Shown: positions 47,825-57,351 of the stretch, piece after piece | Layout of the letters: each line of letters opens with the position of its first letter | Position numbering within the stretch: position 1 is the stretch's first letter | Source of the DNA: Streptomyces sp. NBC_01294 | Lineage (GTDB): Bacteria; Actinomycetota; Actinomycetes; Streptomycetales; Streptomycetaceae | DNA length: 64,000 nucleotides | Direction of reading: 5' to 3' | Assembly: GCF_035917235.1 (NCBI RefSeq) | Contig: NZ_CP108423.1 | Coordinates: 4,033,001 to 4,097,000 of the forward strand | Notes under the pieces: model-generated | Told to the model about the DNA's origin: nothing | Database searches by the model: none | What the model saw: only the letters and a program-made list of their open reading frames with translations | Program-made: the position numbers and the translations under genes

Positions 47825-49285
47825 ATGACGAAGGTGCACGAGGACCGCCCCGTACTGCCCACACAGCAGGACGAGGTCGCCGCAGCGGGCAGTGAGTTCA
47901 TCGGCGGCCCGCTCGGCCGCTACGCCAGCCTCGGCGGGCACTGGCTGGGGCCGGTCCGCATCGTGGCCCTCCTCGCCATCGGCATGTTCGCGCTCGGCAT
48001 GGTGCAGAAGCTGCCCTGCTACGACTGGGCGTGGTTCCGGGGAGCGGGCTCGCAGTACACCCACGCCTGCTACTCCGACATCCCGCATCTGTACGCGGTA
48101 CGCGGCTTCGCCGACAACCTCACGCCCTACTTCGACCGGCTCCCCGGGGACATGGAGTACCTGGAGTACCCGGTGCTCACCGGGCTCTTCATGGAGATCG
48201 CCTCCTGGCTGACCCCCGGCAGCGGCTCCATGCAGCACCGCGAACAGATGTACTGGATGGTCAACGCGGGCATGCTGATGGCCTGCGCGGCGGTCATCGC
48301 CGTGTGTGTCGCCCGCACCCACCGCCGGCGGCCCTGGGACGCCCTGCTCTTCGCCCTCGCGCCCGCCTTCGCCCTCACGGCCACGATCAACTGGGACCTG
48401 CTGGCCATCGCCCTGACGGCCGCCGCGATGCTCATGTGGTCCCGCGGGCGGGCGGTCCTCTTCGGGGTCCTCATCGGCCTGGCCACCGCCGCCAAGCTCT
48501 ATCCCGTGCTGCTGCTCGGGGTGCTGTTCGTGCTCTGCTGGCGGGCCGGGAAGTGGCGCGAGTTCGGGCTGGCCGCCCTCGGCACGGTCCTGGCCTGGCT
48601 GACGGTGAACCTGCCCGTCATGCTCTTCGCCTGGGAAGGCTGGACGAAGTTCTACACCTTCAGCCAGGAGCGGCCGATCGACTTCGGCTCCGTGTGGCTG
48701 CTGATCTCCCAGCGCTCGGGCAACCCCCTGGACGGCGCCAACACGTACGCGACCGGGCTGACGCTCCTGCTGTGCGGGGCCATCGGGCTGCTCACCCTGA
48801 CCGCCCCCCGGCGCCCCCGTTTCGCGCAGCTGGCCTTCCTGGTCGTCGCCGCCTTCATCCTGTGCAACAAGGTCTACTCGCCGCAGTACGTGCTGTGGCT
48901 CATCCCGCTCGCCGCGCTGGCCCGGCCGCGCTGGCGCGACTTCCTGATCTGGCAGGCGGGCGAGGTCGTCTACTTCCTCGGGATCTGGTTCTACCTCGCC
49001 TACACGACCAGCGGGGACAAGCACCAGGGCCTGCCCGTGGAGGGCTACCAGCTGGCGATCGTCGCCCACCTGCTGGCCACCCTGTACCTGTGCGCGGTCA
49101 TCGTCCGCGACATCCTGATGCCCGAGCGCGACGTCGTACGGCGGGACGGCTCGGACGACCCTTCCGGCGGCGTCCTGGACGGGGCCGAGGACGTGTTCGT
49201 GCTCTCGGACGCGGCGAGGGCGCCGCGGTACGCGGCGCCCTCGGATGGACAGCGGGTCGACTGGGGCACGGGCCCCAAGGACTGA
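47825..49285 (+). CDS. GT87-like polyprenol-dependent membrane glycosyltransferase
   Basis: 486 residues from ATG 47825 with AGGATGAG upstream; an ATG at 47816 is in frame. About 10 membrane segments, with the first long loop carrying YFDRLPGDMEYLEYPVLTGL. The EYPVLTGL-type loop and multispan fold match GT-C (DUF2029/GT87) mannosyltransferases that use polyprenyl-phosphate sugars. It probably adds mannose or arabinose to an envelope glycan. It follows the PBP gene but is separated by a terminator. Confidence 0.88.
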   Translation: MTKVHEDRPVLPTQQDEVAAAGSEFIGGPLGRYASLGGHWLGPVRIVALLAIGMFALGMVQKLPCYDWAWFRGAGSQYTHACYSDIPHLYAVRGFADNLTPYFDRLPGDMEYLEYPVLTGLFMEIASWLTPGSGSMQHREQMYWMVNAGMLMACAAVIAVCVARTHRRRPWDALLFALAPAFALTATINWDLLAIALTAAAMLMWSRGRAVLFGVLIGLATAAKLYPVLLLGVLFVLCWRAGKWREFGLAALGTVLAWLTVNLPVMLFAWEGWTKFYTFSQERPIDFGSVWLLISQRSGNPLDGANTYATGLTLLLCGAIGLLTLTAPRRPRFAQLAFLVVAAFILCNKVYSPQYVLWLIPLAALARPRWRDFLIWQAGEVVYFLGIWFYLAYTTSGDKHQGLPVEGYQLAIVAHLLATLYLCAVIVRDILMPERDVVRRDGSDDPSGGVLDGAEDVFVLSDAARAPRYAAPSDGQRVDWGTGPKD

Positions 49286-49294
49286 CCGGGCGGA

Positions 49295-50326
49295 TCAGGC
49301 GTCGAGCACCCGGTCGAACTGCGTGGTGGTGTGACGCAGGTGCGCCACGAGCTCGTCGCCGACCTTCGGCTCGGTCGCGTCCGAGGGCACGAACAGGATC
49401 GACACCTGCATGTGCGGCGGCTCCGCGAACCAGCGCTGCTTGCCCGCCCACACGAACGGCGACAGGTTCCGGTTGACCGTGGCCAGGCCCGCCCGGGCGA
49501 CGCCCTTGGCGCGCGGCATCACACCGTGGAGCGCCTTGGGGGCCTCCAGGCCCACCCCGTGCGAGGTACCGCCGGCGACCACGACCAGCCAGCCGTCGGA
49601 GGCGGCCTTCTGCTGGCGGTAGCCGAAGCGGTCGCCCTTGGCCACGCGCGTGACGTCGAGGACCGCGCCGCGGTACTCGGTCGCCTCGTGGTCGCCCAGC
49701 CACAGCCGGGTGCCGATGCGGGCCCGGAAACGGGTCTGCGGGAACTGCTGCTGGAGCCGCGCCAGTTCCTGCGCCCGCAGGTGGCTGACGAACATCGTGT
49801 GCAGCGGCAGCCGGGCCGCGCGCAGCCGGTCCATCCAGCCGATGACCTCCTCGACGGCGTCCGAGCCGTCCGGGCGGTCCAGCGGCAGGTGCAGGGCGAA
49901 GCCCTCCAGCCGGACGTCCTCGATGGCGCCGTGCAGCTGGCCCAGGTCCTGCTCGGAGATCCCGTGGCGGCGCATCGAGCTCATGCACTCGATGACCACG
50001 CGGGCGCCGACCAGGCTGCGGACCCCGTCCAGGGAGGACACCGAGCGGATGACCCGGTCGGGCAGCGGCACCGGCTCCTCGCCCCGCCGGAACGGGGTCA
50101 GGACGAGCAGGTCGCCGCCGAACCAGTCCTTGATGCTCGCGGCCTCGTACGTCGTCCCGACGGCGAGCACGTCGGCGCCCAGCCGGGTCGCCTCCTCGCA
50201 CAGCCGCTCGTGGCCGAAGCCGTAACCGTTGCCCTTGCAGACCGGGATCATTCCGGGGAACTGGTCCTGGATCTGCTTCTGGTGCGCACGCCAGCGCGCG
50301 GTGTCGACGTAGAGCGTGAGCGCCAT
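49295..50326 (-). CDS. Alanine-racemase-like PLP enzyme
   Basis: 343 residues, shorter than the usual ~370-390 of Alr. The N-terminal PLP barrel is recognisable: VDTARWRAHQKQIQ, then GMIPVCKGNGYGFGHE with the PLP lysine at K31. A later Tyr that would be the second racemase base is not obvious to me. It overlaps the neighbourhood of femX, 80 bp downstream of it, and may supply or alter an amino acid for peptidoglycan. True alanine racemase activity is unproven. Confidence 0.8.
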   Translation of the reverse strand: MALTLYVDTARWRAHQKQIQDQFPGMIPVCKGNGYGFGHERLCEEATRLGADVLAVGTTYEAASIKDWFGGDLLVLTPFRRGEEPVPLPDRVIRSVSSLDGVRSLVGARVVIECMSSMRRHGISEQDLGQLHGAIEDVRLEGFALHLPLDRPDGSDAVEEVIGWMDRLRAARLPLHTMFVSHLRAQELARLQQQFPQTRFRARIGTRLWLGDHEATEYRGAVLDVTRVAKGDRFGYRQQKAASDGWLVVVAGGTSHGVGLEAPKALHGVMPRAKGVARAGLATVNRNLSPFVWAGKQRWFAEPPHMQVSILFVPSDATEPKVGDELVAHLRHTTTQFDRVLDA

Positions 50327-50405
50327 GCCCGTCCGGAACCTCTCCTGAGAAGCTGCCTGGTGCAGCGGTGCTGTGTGTGTGGATGGGGCGGGGTGGAGAC
50401 CTGGG

Positions 50406-51524
50406 TCAGCGGCGCGACATGTAGATGTCGAGCGCCTTGTGGAGCACCTTGTTGAGCGGGAAGTCCCACTCGCCGACGTACTCCACGGCCTCGCCGCCCG
50501 TGCCGACCTTGAACTGGATGAGCCCGAACAGGTGGTCGTTCTCGTCCAGCGTGTCAGAGATGCCGCGCAGGTCGTAGACGCTGGCGCCGAGTGCGTACGA
50601 GTCGCGCAGCATGCGCCACTGCATCGCGTTCGAGGGCCGCACCTCGCGCTTGTGGTTGGCGGAGGCGCCGTAGGAGTACCAGACGTGCTGGCCGACGGTG
50701 AGCATCGTGGCGGCGGCCAGCGGCTCCCCCTCGTGCGTGGCGATGTAGAGGCGCATCCGGTTGGGGTCCTCGGAGTTGAGGGCCGTCCACTGGCGCTGGA
50801 AGTAGCTGAGCGGGCGCGGGCGGAACTTGTCGCGCTCAGCCGTGATCTCGTACAGGTGCTGCCACGTCGGCAGGTCGTCGTAGCCGCCCTGGACGACCTC
50901 GACGCCGGCCTTCTCGGCCTTCTTGATGTTGCGGCGCCACAGCTGGTTGAAGCCCTTGAGGACGTCGTCCAGCGAGCGGTTGGCCAGCGGCACCTGGAAG
51001 ACGTAGCGGGGCTGGACGTCGCCGAAGCCGGCGCCGCCGTCCTCGGCCTGCTGCCAGCCCATGCGGCGCAGCTTGTCGGACACCTCGAAGGCGCGGGGCT
51101 CGATGACCGAGGCCTCCACGTCGCGCAGGCGCTTCACGTTCGGGTCCTGGATGCCGGCCTTGATGGCGGTCGAGTTCCAGCGGCGGATGACGACGGGCGG
51201 ACCCATCTTCACGGTGAAGGCGCCCTGCTGCTTGAGGTGCGCCAGCATCGGCTGGAGCCACTCGTCCAGGTTCGGGGCGTACCAGTTGATGACCGGGCCC
51301 TCGGGGAGGTAAGCGAGGTACCGCTTGACCTTGGGCAGCTGCCGGTACAGCACGAGGGCCGCGCCGACGAGTTCATCGGACTCGTTGAACCATCCGAGGT
51401 TCTCGGAACGCCACTCGTTCTTCACGTCGGCCCACGCCGGGACCTGGCAGTGGCTCGCCGAGGGCAGGCTCTGGAGGTAACCCAGATGCTGCTCTCGGCT
51501 GATGGTCCTCAGGGACAGGCTCAT
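50406..51524 (-). CDS. femX: FemX-type peptidyltransferase (FemABX)
   Basis: 372 residues with the double-GNAT FemABX fold: FNQLWRRNIKKAEKAGVEVVQGGYDDL and SYGASANHKREVRPSNAMQWRMLRDSYALGASVYDLRGIS, both family signatures. FemABX enzymes transfer amino acids from aminoacyl-tRNA to lipid II. Streptomyces peptidoglycan carries a glycine bridge on LL-diaminopimelate, and the FemX ortholog near oriC adds it. An alanine-racemase-like gene follows. Confidence 0.93.
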   Translation of the reverse strand: MSLSLRTISREQHLGYLQSLPSASHCQVPAWADVKNEWRSENLGWFNESDELVGAALVLYRQLPKVKRYLAYLPEGPVINWYAPNLDEWLQPMLAHLKQQGAFTVKMGPPVVIRRWNSTAIKAGIQDPNVKRLRDVEASVIEPRAFEVSDKLRRMGWQQAEDGGAGFGDVQPRYVFQVPLANRSLDDVLKGFNQLWRRNIKKAEKAGVEVVQGGYDDLPTWQHLYEITAERDKFRPRPLSYFQRQWTALNSEDPNRMRLYIATHEGEPLAAATMLTVGQHVWYSYGASANHKREVRPSNAMQWRMLRDSYALGASVYDLRGISDTLDENDHLFGLIQFKVGTGGEAVEYVGEWDFPLNKVLHKALDIYMSRR

Positions 51525-51666
51525 GCGGGGCGTCTCCTCCGGCGGCTTCGCTGGCTATGGCGCGAAGCCTACTGCGACAGGGGCGCCACCCTTCTGGGGG
51601 ACGGGCCATGGGCCCGGGCCGGTGCGTGGCCGGCGCCCTGCCGCGGAGGTGCCCCGGGCAGCCCGG

Positions 51667-51969
51667 TCAGCCCCCGAAGAGGCCGCCGTGGAACATGCCG
51701 AGGTAGAAGCCGATGGCAGACGCGCCAAGGCCGATGATCAGCGCGAAGCGCTCGCGTGTCGTGACGGAGACGAACTGTCCGTACGCGCCGGTCAGGATTC
51801 CGATCAGCCCGGCCCACGAGCTGAGCAGGTGCAGGTTGTGGAAGAAGGCCGTGACGAACGCCACGGCACCGAGGGTCAGGGTGACCGCCATCAGGGTGTC
51901 CTGCAGCGGGTGGGGCTTGCCGTCGGTGGAGAGGAGGGAGATCTGAGGGGGCCGCATTGCCTGTGCCAT
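51667..51969 (-). CDS. Small integral membrane protein, unknown function
   Basis: 100 residues from ATG 51967-51969, with an excellent GGAGG 9 nt upstream. Three hydrophobic segments are seen ([40 protein letters not shown] and the start of the chain), ending in FHGGLFGG. It is divergent from rpsF. I do not recognise the family. Confidence 0.8.
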   Translation of the reverse strand: MAQAMRPPQISLLSTDGKPHPLQDTLMAVTLTLGAVAFVTAFFHNLHLLSSWAGLIGILTGAYGQFVSVTTRERFALIIGLGASAIGFYLGMFHGGLFGG

Positions 51970-52086
51970 CGGAAAGGCACCTCCTGGCTGAAGCTGGCGG
52001 TGCTGCGGGCTTCCTCCGGCAAGGGGCCGGGGGCATAGCACCGAGCACACCCGATGGATACAGATTGTGGCCCTCTCCCAGCGGAT

Positions 52087-52116
52087 TTCAACCGGAAGGA
52101 CGCGAGCAGGTAGTCT
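52087..52116 (+). promoter_or_regulatory. Candidate rpsF operon promoter
   Basis: TTCAAC (52087-52092), 18-bp spacer, TAGTCT (52111-52116), about 105 bp before rpsF. The layout is like that of the dnaA promoter. The perfect AAAGGAGGTG ribosome site is just before the start. Confidence 0.5.
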
Positions 52117-52220
52117 GTACAGCTGCGCGGTGTCTGCTCGCCGGACACCGTGCGCACGCATCACGACCCTCCTGCCACGGAACGACCGTGGCCGCTGAGT
52201 CCAAAGGAGGTGGGTTCCAC

Positions 52221-52511
52221 ATGCGTCACTACGAAGTGATGGTCATCCTCGACCCCGATCTCGAGGAGCGCGCTGTCTCCCCGCTGATCGAGAACTTCCT
52301 TTCTGTCGTCCGTGAGGGCAACGGAAAGGTCGAGAAGGTCGACACCTGGGGCCGTCGTCGTCTCGCTTACGAGATCAAGAAGAAGCCCGAGGGCATCTAC
52401 TCGGTCATCGACCTTCAGGCCGAGCCTGCGGTCGTCAAGGAGCTTGACCGACAGATGAACCTGAACGAGTCGGTTCTCCGGACCAAGGTCCTTCGCCCCG
52501 AGACCCACTGA
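52221..52511 (+). CDS. rpsF: 30S ribosomal protein S6
   Basis: 96 residues ([19 protein letters not shown]), standard length. The ATG is preceded by AAAGGAGGTGG. First gene of the conserved rpsF-ssb-rpsR-rplI operon. Confidence 0.98.
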   Translation: MRHYEVMVILDPDLEERAVSPLIENFLSVVREGNGKVEKVDTWGRRRLAYEIKKKPEGIYSVIDLQAEPAVVKELDRQMNLNESVLRTKVLRPETH

Positions 52512-52583
52512 ACTTCGGTTCAGCGGTAATCGGGACCGAGTAGCACAGCAGCCCAGCAGCAATCCCCGCCGAGAGGTTCATCC

Positions 52584-53183
52584 ATGGCAGGCGAGACCGT
52601 CATCACGGTCGTCGGCAATCTCGTCGACGACCCCGAGCTGCGCTTCACCCCCTCGGGTGCGGCGGTCGCGAAGTTCCGTGTCGCGTCCACCCCCCGCACC
52701 TTCGACCGCCAGACCAATGAGTGGAAGGACGGCGAGAGCCTGTTCCTGACCTGCTCGGTGTGGCGGCAGGCGGCTGAGAACGTCGCCGAGTCCCTCCAGC
52801 GAGGCATGCGCGTCATCGTGCAGGGCCGGCTGAGGCAGCGGTCGTACGAGGACCGTGAGGGTGTCAAGCGCACGGTCTACGAGCTGGACGTCGAGGAAGT
52901 CGGCCCCAGCCTGAAGAACGCCACGGCCAAGGTCGCCAAGACCACGGGTCGCGGTGGCCAGGGTGGATACGGCGGCGGCGGTCAGCAGCAGGGTGGCGGC
53001 GGCGGTAACTGGGGCGGAGCCCCCAGCACCGGTGCCCCGCAGGGCGGCGGAGCTCCCTCCGACGACCCGTGGGCGTCCAGCGCGCCGGCCGGTGGCCAGC
53101 AGCAGCAGGGCGGCGGCGGGGGCGGTTGGGGCGGAAGCTCCGGCGGCTCCGGCGGTGGCTACTCGGACGAGCCGCCCTTCTAG
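52584..53183 (+). CDS. ssb: Single-stranded DNA-binding protein
   Basis: 199 residues. The OB fold (about 1-115) starts [25 protein letters not shown] long Gly/Gln-rich linker ([12 protein letters not shown] repeats) leads to the acidic tip SDEPPF, which recruits partner proteins. It coats ssDNA at forks and is the replication gene of this ribosomal operon. Confidence 0.98.
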   Translation: MAGETVITVVGNLVDDPELRFTPSGAAVAKFRVASTPRTFDRQTNEWKDGESLFLTCSVWRQAAENVAESLQRGMRVIVQGRLRQRSYEDREGVKRTVYELDVEEVGPSLKNATAKVAKTTGRGGQGGYGGGGQQQGGGGGNWGGAPSTGAPQGGGAPSDDPWASSAPAGGQQQQGGGGGGWGGSSGGSGGGYSDEPPF

Positions 53184-53227
53184 GGCCGGCTCGCATCCCC
53201 ACTTCTTGATCACACAGGAGAGACACA

Positions 53228-53464
53228 ATGGCGAAGCCGCCTGTGCGCAAGCCTAAGAAGAAGGTCTGCGCGTTCTGCAAGGACAAGACCGTGTACGTGG
53301 ACTACAAGGACACGAACATGCTGCGGAAGTTCATTTCCGACCGCGGCAAGATCCGTGCCCGCCGCGTTACCGGCAACTGCACGCAGCACCAGCGTGACGT
53401 CGCCACGGCAGTGAAGAACAGCCGTGAGATGGCGCTGCTGCCCTACACGTCCACCGCGCGATAA
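53228..53464 (+). CDS. rpsR: 30S ribosomal protein S18 (zinc-ligand form)
   Basis: 78 residues. It keeps the zinc-site residues C14 and C17 (CAFC) with C51 and H54 (CTQH), unlike the C-minus paralogs made under zinc limitation. It is the housekeeping copy, in the rpsF operon. Confidence 0.97.
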   Translation: MAKPPVRKPKKKVCAFCKDKTVYVDYKDTNMLRKFISDRGKIRARRVTGNCTQHQRDVATAVKNSREMALLPYTSTAR

Positions 53465-53482
53465 GGAAAGGGTGACCGACTA

Positions 53483-53929
53483 ATGAAGATCATCCTGACC
53501 CACGAGGTCTCTGGCCTCGGCACCGCCGGCGATGTCGTCGACGTGAAGGACGGTTACGCTCGCAACTACCTGGTCCCGCGTGGTTTCGCGATCCGCTGGA
53601 CCAAGGGTGGCGAGAAGGACGTGGCGCAGATCCGCCGCGCCCGCAAGATCCACGAGATCGCGACCATCGAGCAGGCCAACGAGGTCAAGGCCAAGCTCGA
53701 GGGCGTGAAGGTTCGTCTGGCCACCCGTGCGGGTGACGCCGGTCGTCTCTTCGGCTCCGTGACCCCGGCCGACATCGCCACGGCGATCGAGGCTTCCGGT
53801 GGCCCGAAGGTCGACAAGCGCCGCGTCGAGCTGGGCTCCCCGATCAAGACCCTCGGTTCGTACCAGGTCTCCGTGCGTCTGCACGCTGACGTGGCCGCGA
53901 ACGTGGGCGTCGAGGTCATCGCCGCCTAA
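53483..53929 (+). CDS. rplI: 50S ribosomal protein L9
   Basis: 148 residues, start [21 protein letters not shown], the standard N-terminal rRNA-binding domain, then the connecting helix and C-terminal domain. Last gene of the operon, followed by a terminator. Confidence 0.98.
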   Translation: MKIILTHEVSGLGTAGDVVDVKDGYARNYLVPRGFAIRWTKGGEKDVAQIRRARKIHEIATIEQANEVKAKLEGVKVRLATRAGDAGRLFGSVTPADIATAIEASGGPKVDKRRVELGSPIKTLGSYQVSVRLHADVAANVGVEVIAA

Positions 53930-53941
53930 GGGCAGCAACAC

Positions 53942-53973
53942 GAAGGGCCGCACCCTCCGGGGTGCGGCCCTTC
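53942..53973 (+). terminator. Terminator of the rpsF-rplI operon
   Basis: Perfect 13-bp stem GAAGGGCCGCACC (53942-53954) with complement 53961-53973, followed by GTCGTTCC. Confidence 0.85.
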
Positions 53974-54017
53974 GTCGTTCCCGGAGACCTGAGCCGGAGA
54001 CTGACGGCGGTGGTCGT

Positions 54018-54033
54018 TGTTTCACGTGAAACA
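54018..54033. other. parS site 8
   Basis: Perfect TGTTTCACGTGAAACA in the rplI-MATE gap. Confidence 0.95.
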
Positions 54034-54064
54034 ACGACCACCGCCGGCGGCGCGGACCCGGCGA

Positions 54065-54080
54065 TGTTTCACGTGGAACA
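54065..54080. other. parS site 9 (one mismatch)
   Basis: TGTTTCACGTGGAACA; the right half has G for A at position 12. It lies 47 bp from site 8. It may bind ParB more weakly. Confidence 0.8.
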
Positions 54081-54088
54081 TCGCCGCT

Positions 54089-55426
54089 TCAGCGGGTGGC
54101 TCCCGTGATCACCCACCGGCCCGAGCGGGCACGCAGCTGGAGGGTGACCATCCGGACCAGCATCATCAGCGTCATGGCCCACCAGAGTGCCGTCAGGCCG
54201 CCGCCGACGACCGGTACGAGGAGAGCGGCCGGGATGAACGCGGCGAGCGTCAGGAGCATCGCCCGGGCCAGGTAGCGGCCGTCGCCCGCGCCCATGAGGA
54301 CCCCGTCGAGCACGAAGACGATGCCGGAGACGGGCTGGGAGAGGGCCACGACCAGCAGGGCGGGCAGCATGACCGCCTCGACCGCCGGATCGCTGGTGAA
54401 CAGCGGAATGAACACCGGGCGGGCCAGGATGACCAGCAGCCCGAGCACGATGCCCGACACGATGCCCCACTGCACCATGCGGCGGCAGACTGCCTTGGCG
54501 CCCTCGGTGTCACCCGCGCCCAGGTAGCGGCCGATGATCGCCTGCCCGGCGATCGCGAGGGCGTCCAGGGCGAAGGCGAGCAGGCTCCACAGGGCGAGCA
54601 GGATCTGGTGGGCGGCGATGTCGGCGTCGCCGAGCCGGGCGGCCACGGCGGTCGCGATGATCAGGATGGCGCGCAGGGACAGGGTGCGGACCAGCAGGGG
54701 CGCGCCGGCCTGGGCGCAGGCCCGGATTCCCGCGGTGTCGGGGCGCAGGGAGGCGCCGTGCCGGCGGGCTCCGCGGACGACCACGACCAGGTAGGCGGCG
54801 GCCATGGCGCCCTGGGCGACGACCGTGCCCCAGGCGGAGCCGGCGATGCCGAGGTCCGCACCGTAGACGAGGGCAACGTTCAGGCCCGCGTTGAGGGCGA
54901 AGCCGCCGACGGCGACGTAGAGCGGGGTGCGGGTGTCCTGGAGGCCGCGGATGACCCCGGTGGCGGCCAGGACCATGAGCATGGCCGGGATGCCGAGGGA
55001 GGAGATCCGGAGATAGGTGATCGCGTACGGCGCGACGGTCTCGGAGGCCCCGAAGAGGGAGATCAGCCAGGGCGCCGTGGGCAGCACCACGGCGACGACG
55101 GCCACGCCGAGCAGGAGGGCGAGCCAGATGCCGTCCATGCCCTGCCGGATGGCCGCCGGCAGGTCGCCCGCACCGACCCGGCGGGAGACGGCCGCGGTGG
55201 TGGCGTAGGCGAGGAAGACGAAGACGCTGACCGCGGTGGTGAGCAGAGCGGCCGCGATGCCGAGGCCGGCCAGCTGGGGCGTGCCGAGGTGACCCACGAT
55301 GGCGCTGTCGGTCATCACGAAGAGGGGCTCGGCGACGAGGGCGCCGAAGGCGGGGACGGCGAGCGCGAATATCTCTCGGTCGTGTCGTCTCGGCCCCGTC
55401 TTGGGTCCTGCCAGAGCCTGTGTCAT
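54089..55426 (-). CDS. MATE family efflux transporter
   Basis: 445 residues with 12 membrane segments arranged as two six-helix halves; the first motif is IFALAVPAFGALVAEPLFVMTDSAIVGHLGTPQLAGLGIAAALL, typical of MATE proteins (DinF group). It exports drugs or metabolites by Na+ or H+ antiport. It reads left from a start at 55426, convergent with rplI across two parS sites. Confidence 0.93.
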   Translation of the reverse strand: MTQALAGPKTGPRRHDREIFALAVPAFGALVAEPLFVMTDSAIVGHLGTPQLAGLGIAAALLTTAVSVFVFLAYATTAAVSRRVGAGDLPAAIRQGMDGIWLALLLGVAVVAVVLPTAPWLISLFGASETVAPYAITYLRISSLGIPAMLMVLAATGVIRGLQDTRTPLYVAVGGFALNAGLNVALVYGADLGIAGSAWGTVVAQGAMAAAYLVVVVRGARRHGASLRPDTAGIRACAQAGAPLLVRTLSLRAILIIATAVAARLGDADIAAHQILLALWSLLAFALDALAIAGQAIIGRYLGAGDTEGAKAVCRRMVQWGIVSGIVLGLLVILARPVFIPLFTSDPAVEAVMLPALLVVALSQPVSGIVFVLDGVLMGAGDGRYLARAMLLTLAAFIPAALLVPVVGGGLTALWWAMTLMMLVRMVTLQLRARSGRWVITGATR

Positions 55427-55860
55427 GCGCTCAATCTAATCTTCCACAGGTAATGGATGCAAGGGCAATTGGATCCTTACCGTGGCGCTGACTTGGACGT
55501 TCCTCACACCTCATTGGAGGCGATCTTGAGACAGTGGCCAAGAATTTTCCTCCCCACCGCCGCCGCGCAGGGAAGTTGCAGGTCGGATGGGGTAACGGGG
55601 TGCTGCAGGTGATTTTGTCCACAGCGTCGTCCCCCGGTCCGTGCACAGCTTCCGGCGACTTACCCACAGCATTGGCGCCGTCGTCCACAACTCATCCACA
55701 CAGCCTGTGGATAACAAGATTGGCTGACGCCGCTGTCGGCTCTACCGTGGTGCGTTGCCCGACTCGCCGACGGCGGAATCGGGTGCCCCATATGTCAGAG
55801 CCGTGTCGTAGAAAGAGTGACACGGCGAGGTCCGCGTTGCGGACGGGAGGAGGCGGCCCG
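55427..55860. promoter_or_regulatory. MATE-dnaB intergenic region with five DnaA boxes
   Basis: 434 bp with no gene I accept. DnaA-box-like 9-mers occur at 55615-55623 (TTGTCCACA, perfect), 55660-55668 (TTACCCACA), 55681-55689 (TCGTCCACA), 55692-55700 (TCATCCACA) and 55706-55714 (TGTGGATAA, matching the E. coli strong box). All lie within 100 bp, 150-250 bp upstream of dnaB. Confidence 0.75.
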
Positions 55861-57342
55861 GTGAGCATGCCCGAGCCCATGGACGACCCTTGGGCCGACA
55901 GCGGTCCAGGTGACCGTCTGCCCGCCCGTTCGCGCCGTAACAGTGAAGGCCGCGGCCGCGGGGACGAACAGCACGACCGGGGCCGCGAGGGCGGCTCCTG
56001 GGACGGCGGTGGCGGCGGCTTCGAGCGCGTCCCCCCGCAGGACCTCGACGCCGAGCAGTCGGTGCTCGGCGGCATGCTGCTCTCGAAGGACGCCATCGCC
56101 GACGTCGTCGAGGTCCTCAAGGGCCACGACTTCTACCGGCCCTCGCACGAGACGATCTACCAGGCCATCCTCGACCTGTACGCCAAGGGCGAGCCGGCCG
56201 ACCCCATCACCGTCGGCGCCGAGCTGACCCGGCGCGGCGAGATCAGCAAGGTGGGCGGGGCCTCGTACCTGCACACGCTGGTCCAGTCCGTGCCGACGGC
56301 GGCGAACGCCGAGTACTACGCGGAGATCGTCCACGAGAGGGCCGTCCTGCGCCGCCTGGTCGCCGCCGGTACGAAGATCACACAGATGGGCTACGCGGCC
56401 GACGGCGACGTCGACGAGATCGTCAACAGCGCCCAGGCCGAGATCTACGCCGTCACCGAGCAGCGGACCTCCGAGGACTACCTGCCGCTCGGCGACATCA
56501 TGGAGGGCGCCCTCGACGAGATCGAGGCGATCGGTTCGCGCAGCGGCCAGATGTCGGGCGTTCCCACCGGTTTCACGGACCTGGACTCGCTGACCAACGG
56601 CCTGCACCCCGGCCAGATGATCGTCATCGCGGCCCGTCCCGCGATGGGCAAGTCCACGCTCGCGCTGGACTTCGCCCGGGCCTGCTCCATCAAGAGCAAC
56701 CTGCCGAGCGTGATCTTCTCCCTCGAAATGGGGCGCAACGAGATCGCCATGCGCCTGCTCTCGGCGGAGGCCCGCGTGGCGCTGCACCACATGCGCTCGG
56801 GCACGATGACGGACGACGACTGGACCCGGCTGGCCCGCCGGATGCCGGACGTCTCCGCCGCCCCGCTCTACATCGACGACTCCCCCAACCTGTCGATGAT
56901 GGAGATCCGGGCCAAGTGCCGCCGGCTCAAGCAGCGCAACGACCTCTCGCTCGTGGTCATCGACTACCTCCAGCTGATGCAGTCGGGCGGCTCGCGCCGT
57001 CCCGAGAGCCGCCAGCAGGAGGTCTCGGACATGTCCCGAAACCTCAAGCTGCTGGCGAAGGAGCTCGAGGTCCCCGTGATCGCGCTCTCCCAGCTGAACC
57101 GTGGTCCCGAGCAGCGCACCGACAAGAAGCCGATGGTCTCCGACCTGCGTGAGTCGGGCTCGATCGAGCAGGACGCGGACATGGTGATCCTGCTGCACCG
57201 CGAGGACGCGTACGAGAAGGAGTCCCCCCGCGCGGGTGAGGCCGACCTGATCGTGGCCAAGCACCGTAACGGCCCCACGGCCACGATCACGGTGGCCTTC
57301 CAGGGTCACTATTCGCGCTTCGTGGACATGGCCAACACGTAG
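55861..57342 (+). CDS. dnaB: Replicative DNA helicase DnaB
   Basis: 493 residues from GTG 55861 (VSMPEPMDDPWADS), with GGGAGGAGG upstream; the frame continues upstream but looks non-coding. A disordered Asp/Gly/Arg-rich N-terminus (about 60 residues) leads to PQDLDAEQSVLGGML. The RecA-like ATPase has Walker A ARPAMGKST and IDYLQLM, and ends in the arginine-finger region VAKHRNGPT. It has no intein. It unwinds the fork. Boxes upstream suggest DnaA influence. Confidence 0.97.
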   Translation: MSMPEPMDDPWADSGPGDRLPARSRRNSEGRGRGDEQHDRGREGGSWDGGGGGFERVPPQDLDAEQSVLGGMLLSKDAIADVVEVLKGHDFYRPSHETIYQAILDLYAKGEPADPITVGAELTRRGEISKVGGASYLHTLVQSVPTAANAEYYAEIVHERAVLRRLVAAGTKITQMGYAADGDVDEIVNSAQAEIYAVTEQRTSEDYLPLGDIMEGALDEIEAIGSRSGQMSGVPTGFTDLDSLTNGLHPGQMIVIAARPAMGKSTLALDFARACSIKSNLPSVIFSLEMGRNEIAMRLLSAEARVALHHMRSGTMTDDDWTRLARRMPDVSAAPLYIDDSPNLSMMEIRAKCRRLKQRNDLSLVVIDYLQLMQSGGSRRPESRQQEVSDMSRNLKLLAKELEVPVIALSQLNRGPEQRTDKKPMVSDLRESGSIEQDADMVILLHREDAYEKESPRAGEADLIVAKHRNGPTATITVAFQGHYSRFVDMANT

Positions 57343-57351
57343 CATCCGATC

